Positions 14,806 through 23,827 of a stretch of DNA of 55,345 nt are shown here, in pieces. Each line of letters begins with the position of its first letter. Position 1 is the stretch's first letter. The DNA is from JAJXTN01 sp038230895 (GTDB lineage: Bacteria; Patescibacteriota; Saccharimonadia; Saccharimonadales; UBA4665). The stretch is from the NCBI GenBank assembly GCA_038230895.1, contig JBBRMJ010000008.1, positions 1-55,345 of the forward strand, in the 5' to 3' direction. The notes below the pieces were generated by a model that worked only from the letters and a program-made list of their open reading frames with translations, had not been told where the DNA came from and searched no databases. The position numbers and the translations under genes were made by a program.

Positions 14806-16575
14806 ATGTTGAAGAAATTTCTGTCCTGGAGCCTAGCACTGGCAATTTGTAGCCTTGTATTAGTGCCGGCACTGCATTTCAGGGCCGACGCAAGCACAGT
14901 AAATCTGATCGCAAACCCCTCGGCCGAGACAGCCAATACTGCTGGCCAACCGACCAACTGGCAGGGTGATCACTGGGGCACCAGCAGCGCCAGTTTTAGT
15001 TATCAGAATTCCAGCCACACAGGCAACAAAAGTCTGTACGCTGCTTTGACTAGCGCCGGTAGCGGTGACGCGAAGTGGTCGATGGACTCCGTAGCCGTCA
15101 ACCCCAACACCTCATACAATTTCACAGATTATTACATGGCCAACGTCACCACTGAGGTCGACATGGCCTTTACTGATGCCGCCGGCAACACATCGTATGC
15201 CTATGCGTTATCCTTACCCGCCGCCAGCAGCTGGACCGCTGCGAACACCAGCTTCGTGACGCCAGCAAACGCCGTCACTGCTGCAGTGGTACATATCGTG
15301 TATAGCGTCGGCTGGCTACAGACTGATGACTACACTTTGATAGGCCCAGCTACCCCGCCACCACCACCGCCTCCAGTTGCGAGCGGCGTCGTGTCGGCCA
15401 ATCCCGCCGACTATACGCCTCAAATACCGCTCGGCTCGAGTGACGCTATCTACGCCTACGCGCAAGTTGGTGACACCATGTACAGCGGTGGTTCATTCGC
15501 CTTACTGGGAAATGCCAGCCGTAGTAATATCGGTGCCTTCAGCGCTACCACTGGCGCTTTGAGCATTTTCGCTCCTACAGTCAACGGTCCAATCTGGTCA
15601 ATCACGCCATTGCCCAACGGCCAGCTGGCTATTGGTGGCGACTTCAGCAGCGTGAATGGCGTGGCCCGACGTGGTCTAGCTGTCGTTGATGGCCAAACCG
15701 GCGCTGTAAATACCGCCTTCAATGCCCAGCTCAGTGGCATGGTCTATGATGCCAAGCTGGTCAATGGTCAGCTGATCATCGGCGGAGAGTTCACCAAACG
15801 TCTGCAAGCCGTCAACCCTACTACCGGCGCTGACACCGGTTATATCAACCTAGCTGTCAGCGGTACCCGAGTCTCACGATTCGCCGTGAACGCCCAAGGC
15901 ACCAGTCTGGTAGCTGTCGGTAAATTCGATTCCGTCAGTGGTCAAGCTCGTCGCCAGGCCTTTATGGTCAATCTCGGCAGCACTGCTGCCAGCCTCTCCA
16001 GCTGGTATTACCAACCGTTACTCAAGCAGTGTTCTATTACCACCGACGCCGCCTACATTCGGGGTGTAGCTTTCTCACCCGATGGTTCGTACTTCGTGCT
16101 TGACGGCACCGGCTACACTTCCAAAGCTGGTGACCTAGGATCCACCATTTGTGATGCCGCAGCGCGCTTCGAAACCGCAACATTGGCTCCAAGCAAGCCG
16201 ACCTGGATCAATTACACTGGTGGCGACTCGCTGTATAGCGTCGCCATCAGTAGCACCGCCATCTACGTCGGTGGGCACAATCGCTGGCTGAACAACCCTT
16301 ACGGCAGCGATACCTGTGGTGTCGGCTGTGTGGCCCGACCAGGCATTGGTGCCATCGACCCCGTCAGTGGCAAAGCCCTGAGCTGGGATCCACAGCGGAC
16401 CCGTGGCATCGGCGCTAAGGCGCTCTACTTGACTCCAGCCGGTCTGTGGGTCGGCTTCGATACCGGCTACGGTGGCAAGCTAGGTTGCTCCAACCCTGGC
16501 GGCAGCAATCACGACGACTGCGCCGGTCTACCGCTAGAAAATCACGCTGGTATCGGCTTCATGCCACTACCATAA
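14806..16575 (+). CDS. Secreted protein with CBM-like and beta-propeller domains
   Basis: A 589-residue exported protein. A signal peptide (residues 1-29, ending near ADAS) is followed by a jelly-roll, carbohydrate-binding-like domain beginning NLIANPSAET and running to about 180, a PPPPPPP hinge near 187-193, and a C-terminal beta-propeller. The propeller has repeats such as YSGGSFALLGNASRSNIGAF, AIGGDFSSVNGVARRGLAVV and IIGGEFTKR, the pattern of the DUF5122 (delta-60) repeat family common in Actinobacteria. Several Cys in the last third could form disulfides outside the cell. There is no membrane anchor, so it is probably released or wall-bound. Its target is unknown; binding of polymer or surface glycan is inferred. 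Confidence 0.7.
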   Translation: MLKKFLSWSLALAICSLVLVPALHFRADASTVNLIANPSAETANTAGQPTNWQGDHWGTSSASFSYQNSSHTGNKSLYAALTSAGSGDAKWSMDSVAVNPNTSYNFTDYYMANVTTEVDMAFTDAAGNTSYAYALSLPAASSWTAANTSFVTPANAVTAAVVHIVYSVGWLQTDDYTLIGPATPPPPPPPVASGVVSANPADYTPQIPLGSSDAIYAYAQVGDTMYSGGSFALLGNASRSNIGAFSATTGALSIFAPTVNGPIWSITPLPNGQLAIGGDFSSVNGVARRGLAVVDGQTGAVNTAFNAQLSGMVYDAKLVNGQLIIGGEFTKRLQAVNPTTGADTGYINLAVSGTRVSRFAVNAQGTSLVAVGKFDSVSGQARRQAFMVNLGSTAASLSSWYYQPLLKQCSITTDAAYIRGVAFSPDGSYFVLDGTGYTSKAGDLGSTICDAAARFETATLAPSKPTWINYTGGDSLYSVAISSTAIYVGGHNRWLNNPYGSDTCGVGCVARPGIGAIDPVSGKALSWDPQRTRGIGAKALYLTPAGLWVGFDTGYGGKLGCSNPGGSNHDDCAGLPLENHAGIGFMPLP

Positions 16576-16713
16576 GTTAAAACACGAATATCGATCTCAC
16601 CCTCCCAGCTTTTACTTACTGACTAAAAAGGTGCTTGGTACTGCCCTCCTCGGACTCAGAATTCCAGCCGTCCACATCGTCGATGTCTGCGATTTTCCGT
16701 TACGCAACAATAG

Positions 16714-17370
16714 TTACTCGTGACTCGAACGTTTGGCCTGTACTAGCAGATAGCCACCAAACGTCATCATCCACAAACTTTGCGGGTAACTGACAACGCG
16801 CTCTAGTCCGCCCAGCCCCAGGCCAAGATAGTGGTTGCTGATGAAAAATCCCAACGCAAATAAACCAACGACTCCTGACAGCAAGGTATAGTTGCGCAGC
16901 CAGCGTGCTTGCCATGACAGGTTCATCGCCAAAAGAATCATTGCAAGGTTGCCCAGGAAGAATGGCAGCGAGGCGCCGAAAATGTGCCAGGCACTAATCG
17001 TGTTCTCTGGGAACAATCCAACAATGATCGTTCCCAGTCCCGCTATCATCAGACTGACGAAACCAGCTCGAGCAAGTCGATTGGCAGACAGCGCACGGCT
17101 GAGTAATAACGCGCCACCGGCCATAGTAAGCCCTAGTACGAAGAATGAAGCATTCATCCAGGAATGGAGCGGCGAGCAGACCTGCCGGCTCCCGTATGGC
17201 CCGCAGACCGTGTTGGCTAGATCGCTGATAGTGTTGTTACCCCAGCTGTAACCCGGCTTGGCGTTCCAAGCGGCCGCCACCACCAGTTGAGCGACATAGT
17301 ATTGCAGACTGATGAGATATAGCCACGCCGCGATTGTCTTTTGTCTTGCTAGAGATTGCCCATGTTGCAT
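16714..17370 (-). CDS. DUF998 family membrane protein
   Basis: A 218-residue integral membrane protein with about six helices. It starts with a short cytoplasmic stretch and then matches the DUF998 pattern: AAWNAKPGYSWGNNTISDLANTVCG after the first helix, LHSWMNASFFVLG before the second, and HIFGASLPFFLGNLAMI in the middle. Two extracellular Cys (VCGPYG and QVCS) may bridge. The function of DUF998 proteins is not established. The gene lies divergent to the secreted phosphoesterase. Confidence 0.75.
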   Translation of the reverse strand: MQHGQSLARQKTIAAWLYLISLQYYVAQLVVAAAWNAKPGYSWGNNTISDLANTVCGPYGSRQVCSPLHSWMNASFFVLGLTMAGGALLLSRALSANRLARAGFVSLMIAGLGTIIVGLFPENTISAWHIFGASLPFFLGNLAMILLAMNLSWQARWLRNYTLLSGVVGLFALGFFISNHYLGLGLGGLERVVSYPQSLWMMTFGGYLLVQAKRSSHE

Positions 17371-17416
17371 ACTGCCAGCGTATCACACACCACAAATCGA
17401 GTCGTCGACACGTGCA

Positions 17417-17438
17417 ATTACATATGTAATGTTATACT
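17417..17438 (+). promoter_or_regulatory. Palindromic operator with -10 box
   Basis: A perfect 14-bp palindrome ATTACATATGTAAT (17417-17430) lies 2 bp before TATACT (17433-17438), in the -10/-35 spacer of the phosphoesterase gene. A dimeric repressor bound here would block RNA polymerase. No regulator gene is adjacent. Confidence 0.5.
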
Positions 17439-17480
17439 TTTTTAATAAGTTTAGCTTGTATGCAGGCTATGGGAAGACTC

Positions 17481-18542
17481 ATGAAATATATAAATCATCG
17501 TCAAGACTTGCGATTTAATCTGTTCGAACGAACGGTTATCTTACTTTTCTGCATTATATTTGGCGGTCTACTGGCTAACCTGAGTCTGCAACCCGGACTG
17601 AGTGGCGTGGCAAACGCCGCTCAACTCAGTTTGTGTGGCAATGCCAAGACCAGTGGCACGCCCGTCATTAAACACGTACTACTAGTTATGCTTGAGAATC
17701 ACAGTTATAAGCAAGTTGTCGGCAATAGCGCAGCTCCGTACCAAACCAGTTTGACGAAGTCTTGCGGCAGTGCGACGGCCATGTTTGGCGCCACTCACAC
17801 CTCGGCCGCCAACTATTTGGCACTCTCGGCTGGAGAATACCCAACTGCCAGCCCACCCGGCTGTGGCAGTATTAGTACGTGTCACGACAATAACGATAAC
17901 CTCTACCATCAGCTTGAGACCGCCGGCTTGTCGTGGAAAAGCTATCAGGAATCGATGAATGGTGCCTGCTCCACTTCCGGCAGCAATTACAAAATTGGCC
18001 ATAACCCGCCACTGTTTTATACCGATATCAGTCACGCGAGCTGCTTGGCCAACGATCTCGCTGTGCCCGATTTGACCGCGCTGAGTGGTGCACTGTGGAC
18101 CAATCTACAAAATCAATCGCTGCCAAGCTTTAGCTGGGTAACCCCGAATTTGCTGAATGATGGTGAAGGTCAAATGAGCACCACCGACAACTGGGTAAAG
18201 AAATTTATTGTTACTGTAGAGCAATCGGCTAGCTATCAAGCCGGTAATACGGCAGTACTAATCACCTATGACGAAGGTACTGGTGCCGACAGAGTAACTG
18301 GCGAAGATTGCACGAATCAAAGTTTGGATATGCCGATTATTAACAATACCAGTGCCCACCAGGACTCCTGTCACGTTCCGTTTTTCGTCGTCTATCCCTA
18401 TACACCTGCCGGCAGTAGTGATGGTGCATTCTTCGACCACTATTCTGTCACCAAAACTATGGAAGATTTATTTGGTTTGCCGTATTTGGCGCACGTCAAT
18501 GATTACCAAACCAACAGTCTCATAGGCCATCTCGGACTCTAG
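17481..18542 (+). CDS. Secreted phosphoesterase (PF04185-type, AcpA/PLC-like)
   Basis: A 353-residue exported hydrolase of the alkaline-phosphatase-like phosphoesterase family. A membrane/signal segment occupies about 20-43. The metal-site motif MLENHSY lies in the first strand after KHVLLVM; the later metal sites are represented by AANYLALSAGEYP, LITYDEGTG and FDHYSV. Four or more Cys suggest extracellular disulfides. It should cleave phosphomonoesters or phospholipid head groups outside the cell, perhaps to obtain phosphate or attack host lipids (inference). The frame opens at 17460, but GGGAAG before ATG 17481 and the position of the basic N-terminus favour the later start. The promoter has a palindrome. 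Confidence 0.85.
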   Translation: MKYINHRQDLRFNLFERTVILLFCIIFGGLLANLSLQPGLSGVANAAQLSLCGNAKTSGTPVIKHVLLVMLENHSYKQVVGNSAAPYQTSLTKSCGSATAMFGATHTSAANYLALSAGEYPTASPPGCGSISTCHDNNDNLYHQLETAGLSWKSYQESMNGACSTSGSNYKIGHNPPLFYTDISHASCLANDLAVPDLTALSGALWTNLQNQSLPSFSWVTPNLLNDGEGQMSTTDNWVKKFIVTVEQSASYQAGNTAVLITYDEGTGADRVTGEDCTNQSLDMPIINNTSAHQDSCHVPFFVVYPYTPAGSSDGAFFDHYSVTKTMEDLFGLPYLAHVNDYQTNSLIGHLGL

Positions 18543-18581
18543 GCCGTCAACCACCCTCTTACCTGCCCAAGCCGATGAAAC

Positions 18582-18610
18582 TTGTCAGAATTACTGCTTG
18601 AGACTATGCT
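18582..18610 (+). promoter_or_regulatory. Promoter of SIMPL gene
   Basis: TTGTCA (18582-18587), a 17-bp spacer and TATGCT (18605-18610). A GGGAGG Shine-Dalgarno follows before the ATG at 18647. Confidence 0.55.
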
Positions 18611-18646
18611 GCTTATATAACTACTTATTAACTATAGGGAGGCCGA

Positions 18647-19456
18647 ATGGCCGTTATCTTACCCGACCAAGCTAACACAAAAACTAAACGTGCACTGACT
18701 ATCACACCGAGCTATAAACTATTAAGTGTGTTATTACTATTAGCTATAGTCGGCATGCTGGTGGCTTGGAAGCCATGGCAACCGAATATTAAAGCCAGTG
18801 ACCGAATCATTTCAGTGACCGGTGAAACTACTATCAGCGCCACGCCAGATGAATACGTTTTCAGTCCGAGTTATGCTTTTGATGTCACTGATAGTAAGAC
18901 TGCCTTGGCTCAACTGACCGCTAAAAGTGATGAGATTGTCAGCCACCTGAAAAGTATTGGCGTGCCATCAACTGCTATCAAGACCAGTTCCAACGGCAAT
19001 AGTAGCGGCTACTCCGGTGGTGGTGGCTTTGACCACCCATTAATTTTAACGCCGAATGGATCGAGTAAATCCTATACGTTGTCGCTAACTGTCACGCTTG
19101 ATAGCAACAAACTCGTTCAGACCGTTCAAGACTACCTTCTCAGTACCAATCCGACAGGCGAAGTTAGTCCTACGGTCACATTCAGCGCTGCCAAGCAGAA
19201 AAGTCTACAAAGTCAGGCTCGTACTGCCGCCGAGAAAGATGCTCGAACCAAAGCCGATCAATCGGCCAAAAACCTTGGTTTCAAAGTAACCAGCGTTAAA
19301 ACCGTCGAGGATGGCTCTCTCGGAGGACCGATTCTATACGACGCTGCCACTGCTGATGGCGTCAATAGCGCCGTAACCAAAGCTCCCAGCCTCAGCGTGC
19401 AACCCGGCCAGAACGAATTGAGCTATTCGGTGAGTATCGTCTACTACATTCGTTAA
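18647..19456 (+). CDS. SIMPL (DUF541) domain protein, membrane-anchored
   Basis: A 269-residue protein with one N-terminal membrane helix (about 24-42, LLSVLLLLAIVGMLVAW), then the SIMPL/DUF541 fold outside the cell: ISVTGETTISATPDEYVFSP is the characteristic opening, followed by AKSDEIVSHLKSIGV, a Gly/Ser-rich loop and AAEKDARTKADQSAKNLGF. Related proteins (YggE, BP26) form channel-like multimers and have been linked to oxidative stress, but the mechanism is unclear. It has its own promoter and GGGAGG ribosome-binding site. The Nramp gene downstream is separately transcribed. Confidence 0.85.
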   Translation: MAVILPDQANTKTKRALTITPSYKLLSVLLLLAIVGMLVAWKPWQPNIKASDRIISVTGETTISATPDEYVFSPSYAFDVTDSKTALAQLTAKSDEIVSHLKSIGVPSTAIKTSSNGNSSGYSGGGGFDHPLILTPNGSSKSYTLSLTVTLDSNKLVQTVQDYLLSTNPTGEVSPTVTFSAAKQKSLQSQARTAAEKDARTKADQSAKNLGFKVTSVKTVEDGSLGGPILYDAATADGVNSAVTKAPSLSVQPGQNELSYSVSIVYYIR

Positions 19457-19457
19457 T

Positions 19458-19490
19458 TTGACAACAATTTTCTACCGCTTATGGTAAAAT
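19458..19490 (+). promoter_or_regulatory. Promoter of Nramp-family gene
   Basis: TTGACA (19458-19463), a perfect -35, followed after 16 bp by TATGGTAAAAT (19480-19490), where the TAAAAT with TGG forms an extended -10. The ATG is at 19520. No Shine-Dalgarno is visible in the short leader. Confidence 0.6.
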
Positions 19491-19519
19491 ATTCATAGCA
19501 TCACTCGACTGCAGTTGCT

Positions 19520-20899
19520 ATGTCAGACAACAAAAAACAATTCTTAAAAATCAGTGTTGAAGCGCCAGCCCTCCTGCTTGACCTTGGCGTTAAAGGCGGC
19601 CTCAAAACCACCGCCGCCTTGACGAATGGCGCAACCGTCAAGGGTACGCGTAAATATTGGGACACGCTCGGTCCCGGCCTCGTCACGGGAGCCTCCGGAC
19701 AGGACCCTTCTGGTATCGCCACTTACTCGCAAGCCGGTGCTCACTATGGCTTCCAATTTTTGTGGATGGCTGCTTGGTTGTACCCGTTGGACGCCAACAT
19801 TGAAGCCATGTGTGCGCGCATCGGTATCGTGACGGGTCGTGGACTGGCGGCCAATATCCGAGCCCATTTTTCACGCAAAGTTCTCTATACCTGCGCTCTG
19901 CTGATGTTCATGGCTAATGCGATTAACATTGGTGCCGATCTCGGCGCCATGGCCAAAGCAGTCCAGTTGCTCGCCCCCGGAATCAGTTTTACTTTTCTGG
20001 TCATTGGCTTCGCAATTGTGGGGCTTGGTTTCCAAATCTACACGCCGTACAAGAAATATTCGAAATACCTGAAGTGGTTAGCTCTGGCGCTGTTATCATA
20101 TGTGGTGTCCGCTATCTTGGCACACTTAGATTGGCACACGATATCGCATTACGCCGTACTACCACATATCGGCTTCTCCAAAGATGAGCTGATTATTCTC
20201 TGCGCGATTCTCGGCACCACCATCTCACCCTATCTGTTCTTCTGGCAAACCTCTCAAGAAGTCGAAGAGCGGGTGCTTATCGGTAAGAAAACTATCAAGC
20301 AACGGAAAAGCAACGTAACTATCCGACAGATCCGTGGCATGCGTATCGACGTATGGTCGGGTATGTTTCTGTCAGAGGCGGTAATGTTCTTCATCATCGC
20401 CGCCTGTGGTGGCATCCTCTTCCCCCACGGCATCACCACGATTCAGAGCTCAGCCCAGGCGGCTGAAGCCCTGCGACCCTTTGCTGGTAATGCCACGTAC
20501 TGGCTGTTCGCCATCGGCATCATAGGCGCCGGCTTACTCGCCATACCAGTATTAGCCGGTTCCAGCTCCTACACCATTTCCGAAAGTTTCGGCTGGAAGG
20601 AAGGGCTGTACCAGAAACTCGGCCACGCGTCAGCTTTTTACGGCATTATTATTATCTCGGTGTTCGTTGGTCTGGGCATCAATTTTCTCGGTATAGATCC
20701 CATCAAGGCCCTAATTTACGCCGCCGTGATTAATGGGTTGATCGCACCAGTTATTATGGTGCTCATCTTGAAAATCAGTGGTGATAAGAAAATCATGGGC
20801 CGCTGGGCCAATAGCAAATTATCGGCGACCGTCGGCTGGACTACGACTGCCGTCGTCGCCCTGGCTGGCGTCGGCGCCATCTATGCGCTACTCAGCTAA
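19520..20899 (+). CDS. Nramp-related (SLC11-like) metal transporter
   Basis: A 459-residue membrane protein of the Nramp superfamily with about 11 helices. The first metal-binding motif in helix 1 is DPSGIATYSQAGA (D62-P63-S64-G65) where Mn/Fe transporters have DPGN. The second, in helix 6, is TTISPYLFFW (about 233-242), where classical members have a Met-Pro-His. The Asp is kept but the Asn and the soft Met ligand are lost. Nramp-related Mg2+ transporters (NRMTs) are known to replace those ligands, so Mg2+ or another hard cation is more likely than Mn2+ or Fe2+. It precedes cyoA by 70 bp but cyoA has its own -10 box. Confidence 0.8.
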   Translation: MSDNKKQFLKISVEAPALLLDLGVKGGLKTTAALTNGATVKGTRKYWDTLGPGLVTGASGQDPSGIATYSQAGAHYGFQFLWMAAWLYPLDANIEAMCARIGIVTGRGLAANIRAHFSRKVLYTCALLMFMANAINIGADLGAMAKAVQLLAPGISFTFLVIGFAIVGLGFQIYTPYKKYSKYLKWLALALLSYVVSAILAHLDWHTISHYAVLPHIGFSKDELIILCAILGTTISPYLFFWQTSQEVEERVLIGKKTIKQRKSNVTIRQIRGMRIDVWSGMFLSEAVMFFIIAACGGILFPHGITTIQSSAQAAEALRPFAGNATYWLFAIGIIGAGLLAIPVLAGSSSYTISESFGWKEGLYQKLGHASAFYGIIIISVFVGLGINFLGIDPIKALIYAAVINGLIAPVIMVLILKISGDKKIMGRWANSKLSATVGWTTTAVVALAGVGAIYALLS

Positions 20900-20915
20900 C
20901 AATAGGTGCAATCCG

Positions 20916-20946
20916 TTGGCTCATGAGGTGATATAGTAGATATAAT
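20916..20946 (+). promoter_or_regulatory. Promoter of cyo operon
   Basis: TATAAT at 20941-20946 with TTGGCT at 20916-20921 (19-bp spacer, rather long). The ATG of cyoA follows at 20970, preceded by a GAGGG Shine-Dalgarno. Confidence 0.5.
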
Positions 20947-20969
20947 GGTAGTGTTTACGACGAGGGTGT

Positions 20970-21848
20970 ATGAACAAAAAGATTAAGCTGAGCGCTGGCG
21001 CTGGGGTAGTATTGAGTGGTCTCATCGCGACGATGCTGTATCTACGCCACACCACCGTCGCGGTGCTTGAGCCCCGTGGCATCATTGCCCATCAAGAACG
21101 GTCGTTGCTCTTCTTTGGGTTAATCATTTCGCTTGTTATTGTTATCCCGGTGTTTGGACTGACGTTTTTTATCGTCTGGAAATACCGGGAAAGCAATACC
21201 AAGGCGACCTACAGCCCGGACTTTGACCACAGCCGAATAGCCGAAACCATCTGGTGGGTGGTGCCGTCTATACTTATTGTCATCATATCTGTTGTGACAT
21301 GGAACAGTTCGCATAGCCTTGATCCCTTTCGACCCATAGCCAGCGCTGTGCCACCCATCACCATTCAAGTGGTGGCGCTGGATTGGAAGTGGCTCTTTAT
21401 CTACCCAGAACAGCACATTGCCAGCGTGAATATGGTACAGTTCCCCGTCAATACGCCGGTTAATTTCGTTATCACCTCCGACGCGCCGATGAATTCCTTC
21501 TGGATTCCACAGCTTGGTGGCCAAATCTATGCTATGCCTGGCATGTCTACCAGCCTGCATTTGTCGGCCAGTCAGACCGGCAGTTTCCGAGGCTCTACAG
21601 CCAACATCAGTGGACGTGGCTTCGCCGATATGGTCTTCACTGCAAAAGCGAGCACTGACCTCGCCTTCAAGCAGTGGGTCAATGACGCCAAGCAATCGGT
21701 CGATCGACTGACATTCGCTACCTACAATCAGCTCGCCAAACCCAGTTCGGGTCATCAAGTCGCCTACTATTCTTCCGACCAACTTGGTTTATTTGACACC
21801 GTCGTCCTGAAATACATGACGCCTGGCATGGAAGGAATAATCCGATGA
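20970..21848 (+). CDS. cyoA: Cytochrome bo3 quinol oxidase subunit II
   Basis: Subunit II of the heme-copper quinol oxidase, 292 aa. An N-terminal signal/anchor (about 8-25) and two membrane helices (about 45-67 and 88-108) precede a cupredoxin domain. The segment DWKWLFIYPEQHIASVNMVQFP and APMNSFWIPQLGGQIYAMPGM match quinol-type subunit II. The Cys and His that bind CuA in cytochrome c oxidases are absent, as expected for a quinol oxidase. There is no lipobox Cys near the N-terminus, unlike E. coli CyoA. It is the first gene of cyoABCDE; the end overlaps cyoB by 4 bp. Confidence 0.95.
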   Translation: MNKKIKLSAGAGVVLSGLIATMLYLRHTTVAVLEPRGIIAHQERSLLFFGLIISLVIVIPVFGLTFFIVWKYRESNTKATYSPDFDHSRIAETIWWVVPSILIVIISVVTWNSSHSLDPFRPIASAVPPITIQVVALDWKWLFIYPEQHIASVNMVQFPVNTPVNFVITSDAPMNSFWIPQLGGQIYAMPGMSTSLHLSASQTGSFRGSTANISGRGFADMVFTAKASTDLAFKQWVNDAKQSVDRLTFATYNQLAKPSSGHQVAYYSSDQLGLFDTVVLKYMTPGMEGIIR

Positions 21849-23827
21849 TCCAGTTCGCCGGCCTGCTGGGCAAGCTAAACGTCCAAGCCATACCACGCGA
21901 CGCACTGACCGCAGGTGGTGCGGCCAGTGTCGTTGGCGGCGCTTTATTAATCGTTGGCCTGCTGTTCTATTTCAAGAGATGGAGGTGGCTGTGGCGAGAA
22001 TGGCTGACCACGGTCGACCCCAAAAAAATCGGTGTCATGTATATCGTCGTTGCAATTGCCATGTTACTGCGCGGCTTTGCTGATGTGTTATTGATCCGAA
22101 CCCAACAGGCAACCTCTGTTGGTGCTTCCCATGGTATTATGTCAGCTGCTCACTTCCAGCAGATTTTCTCGGCTCACGGTACGATCATGATTTTCTTTGT
22201 GGCTATGGGCTTGATGTTTGGCTTGATCAACCTGATTGTGCCGCTCCAGATTGGGTCCCGAGACGTGGCCTTCCCCTTCATGAATGCCACCAGTTTCTGG
22301 CTATTCTTTTCGGGTATGGCACTCATTAATTTATCCCTGATTGTCGGCGAGTTTTCAGCGGCCGGTTGGTTAGCTTATCCGCCGCTGTCCGAACTACAAT
22401 ATAGCCCTGGTGTTGGTGTTGACTATTGGATCTGGGCACTGCAGATTGCCGGTATTGGCAGCTTGTTGTCGGGCATCAATTTCGTGGTAACAATTTTGAA
22501 ATTGCGCGCACCCGGCATGACATTGATGAAAATGCCGATGTTCGTCTGGAGCGTGCTCTGCAGCATGGTGCTGGTCATCTTCGCCTTCCCGATCCTGACG
22601 GTTACACTGGCGCTACTGTTCCTGGACCGAGCCTTTGGCATGCATTTCTTCACGGGCGGTATGGGCGGAAATCCGATGATGTACGTCAACTTGATCTGGG
22701 CTTGGGGTCATCCAGAAGTTTATATACTGATGCTGCCGGCGTTCGGCATTTATTCAGAGGTGGTCGCGACCTTCTCGCGTAAGCGACTATTTGGCTATAC
22801 CTCGATGGTTTATGCACTGGTGGCTATTACCGTGTTGTCCTTCTTGGTCTGGCTACACCACTTCTTTACTATGGGCGCTGGCGCCAACGTCAATGCCTTC
22901 TTTGGTATCATGACTGGCGTCATTGCCATACCAACGGGTGTCAAAATCTTCAACTGGCTGTTCACGATGTACCGCGGCCGGATTCGCTTCAGTACACCGA
23001 TGTTGTGGTTTTTGGGCTTTATCGTCATCTTTACGATCGGGGGGGTTGCTGGGGTGCTGATGTCAGTACCAGCCATCGACTTCCAGGTTCATAACAGTCT
23101 CTTCCTCGTGGCTCACTTCCACATGATGATCGTTGGCGGTGCCCTGTTTGGCTATTTCGCCGGCATTACCTATTGGTTCCCGAAAATATTTGGTTTCAGC
23201 CTGAATGAACGGCTCGGTCGCTATGCCTTTTGGTGCTGGTCAAGCGGCTTTGTATTGGCTTTCACGCCGCTGTACATCCTGGGGCTGATGGGCGCAACGC
23301 GGCGCCTGGATCACTATGACGCTTCGCTTGGATGGCGACCACTCTTCATAGTGGCTGGGATTGGCGCATTGCTCCTTAGTGCTGGTCTAGCACTGCAAGT
23401 TTTGCAGTTTACTCTTAGCATTATCCAACGGAAAAAACATCTTGATACGTCTGGAGATCCCTGGAATGGCCGCACGCTAGAATGGTCAACGACCTCACCG
23501 GCACCGGTTTACAATTTCGCCGTATTGCCCGTGGTCACTGACCGTGACGCATTCTGGGCCAGCAAACAAGCCAAACTAAAAGCCCCCAAACCGCAGTACG
23601 AAGACCTCGTCCTGCCGAAGAATACCGCCGCCGGGGTGGTTATCGCAGCTGGAGCCTTCATGTTTGGCTTTGCGACCATTTGGCACATATTCTGGCTGGC
23701 AATTATTGGCCTATTGACCGTCATTGCTACATTGTTGATGCGCCTGACCAGTGATGATAGTGAATACATACTGACAGCGGCCGAAGTCGCTGCCATTGAA
23801 AGTCGAAACCAGAAAGGCCACGCATGA
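21845..23827 (+). CDS. cyoB: Cytochrome bo3 quinol oxidase subunit I
   Basis: The catalytic, proton-pumping subunit (660 aa, about 15 helices) that reduces O2 with quinol electrons. All metal ligands are visible: low-spin heme His in FSAHGTIM, the CuB His and cross-linked Tyr in WGHPEVYILM, the His pair in WLHHFFTMG, and the heme o and b His in VAHFHMMI. The K-channel Lys is in PTGVKIFNW and the D-channel Asp in SRDVAFP. Quinol-site residues known from E. coli (Arg and Asp in LRGFADVLLIR; His and Gln in HFQQIF) are conserved. Similarity to proteobacterial CyoB is high by eye, suggesting lateral acquisition. Overlaps cyoA and cyoC by 4 bp each. Confidence 0.97.
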   Translation: MIQFAGLLGKLNVQAIPRDALTAGGAASVVGGALLIVGLLFYFKRWRWLWREWLTTVDPKKIGVMYIVVAIAMLLRGFADVLLIRTQQATSVGASHGIMSAAHFQQIFSAHGTIMIFFVAMGLMFGLINLIVPLQIGSRDVAFPFMNATSFWLFFSGMALINLSLIVGEFSAAGWLAYPPLSELQYSPGVGVDYWIWALQIAGIGSLLSGINFVVTILKLRAPGMTLMKMPMFVWSVLCSMVLVIFAFPILTVTLALLFLDRAFGMHFFTGGMGGNPMMYVNLIWAWGHPEVYILMLPAFGIYSEVVATFSRKRLFGYTSMVYALVAITVLSFLVWLHHFFTMGAGANVNAFFGIMTGVIAIPTGVKIFNWLFTMYRGRIRFSTPMLWFLGFIVIFTIGGVAGVLMSVPAIDFQVHNSLFLVAHFHMMIVGGALFGYFAGITYWFPKIFGFSLNERLGRYAFWCWSSGFVLAFTPLYILGLMGATRRLDHYDASLGWRPLFIVAGIGALLLSAGLALQVLQFTLSIIQRKKHLDTSGDPWNGRTLEWSTTSPAPVYNFAVLPVVTDRDAFWASKQAKLKAPKPQYEDLVLPKNTAAGVVIAAGAFMFGFATIWHIFWLAIIGLLTVIATLLMRLTSDDSEYILTAAEVAAIESRNQKGHA

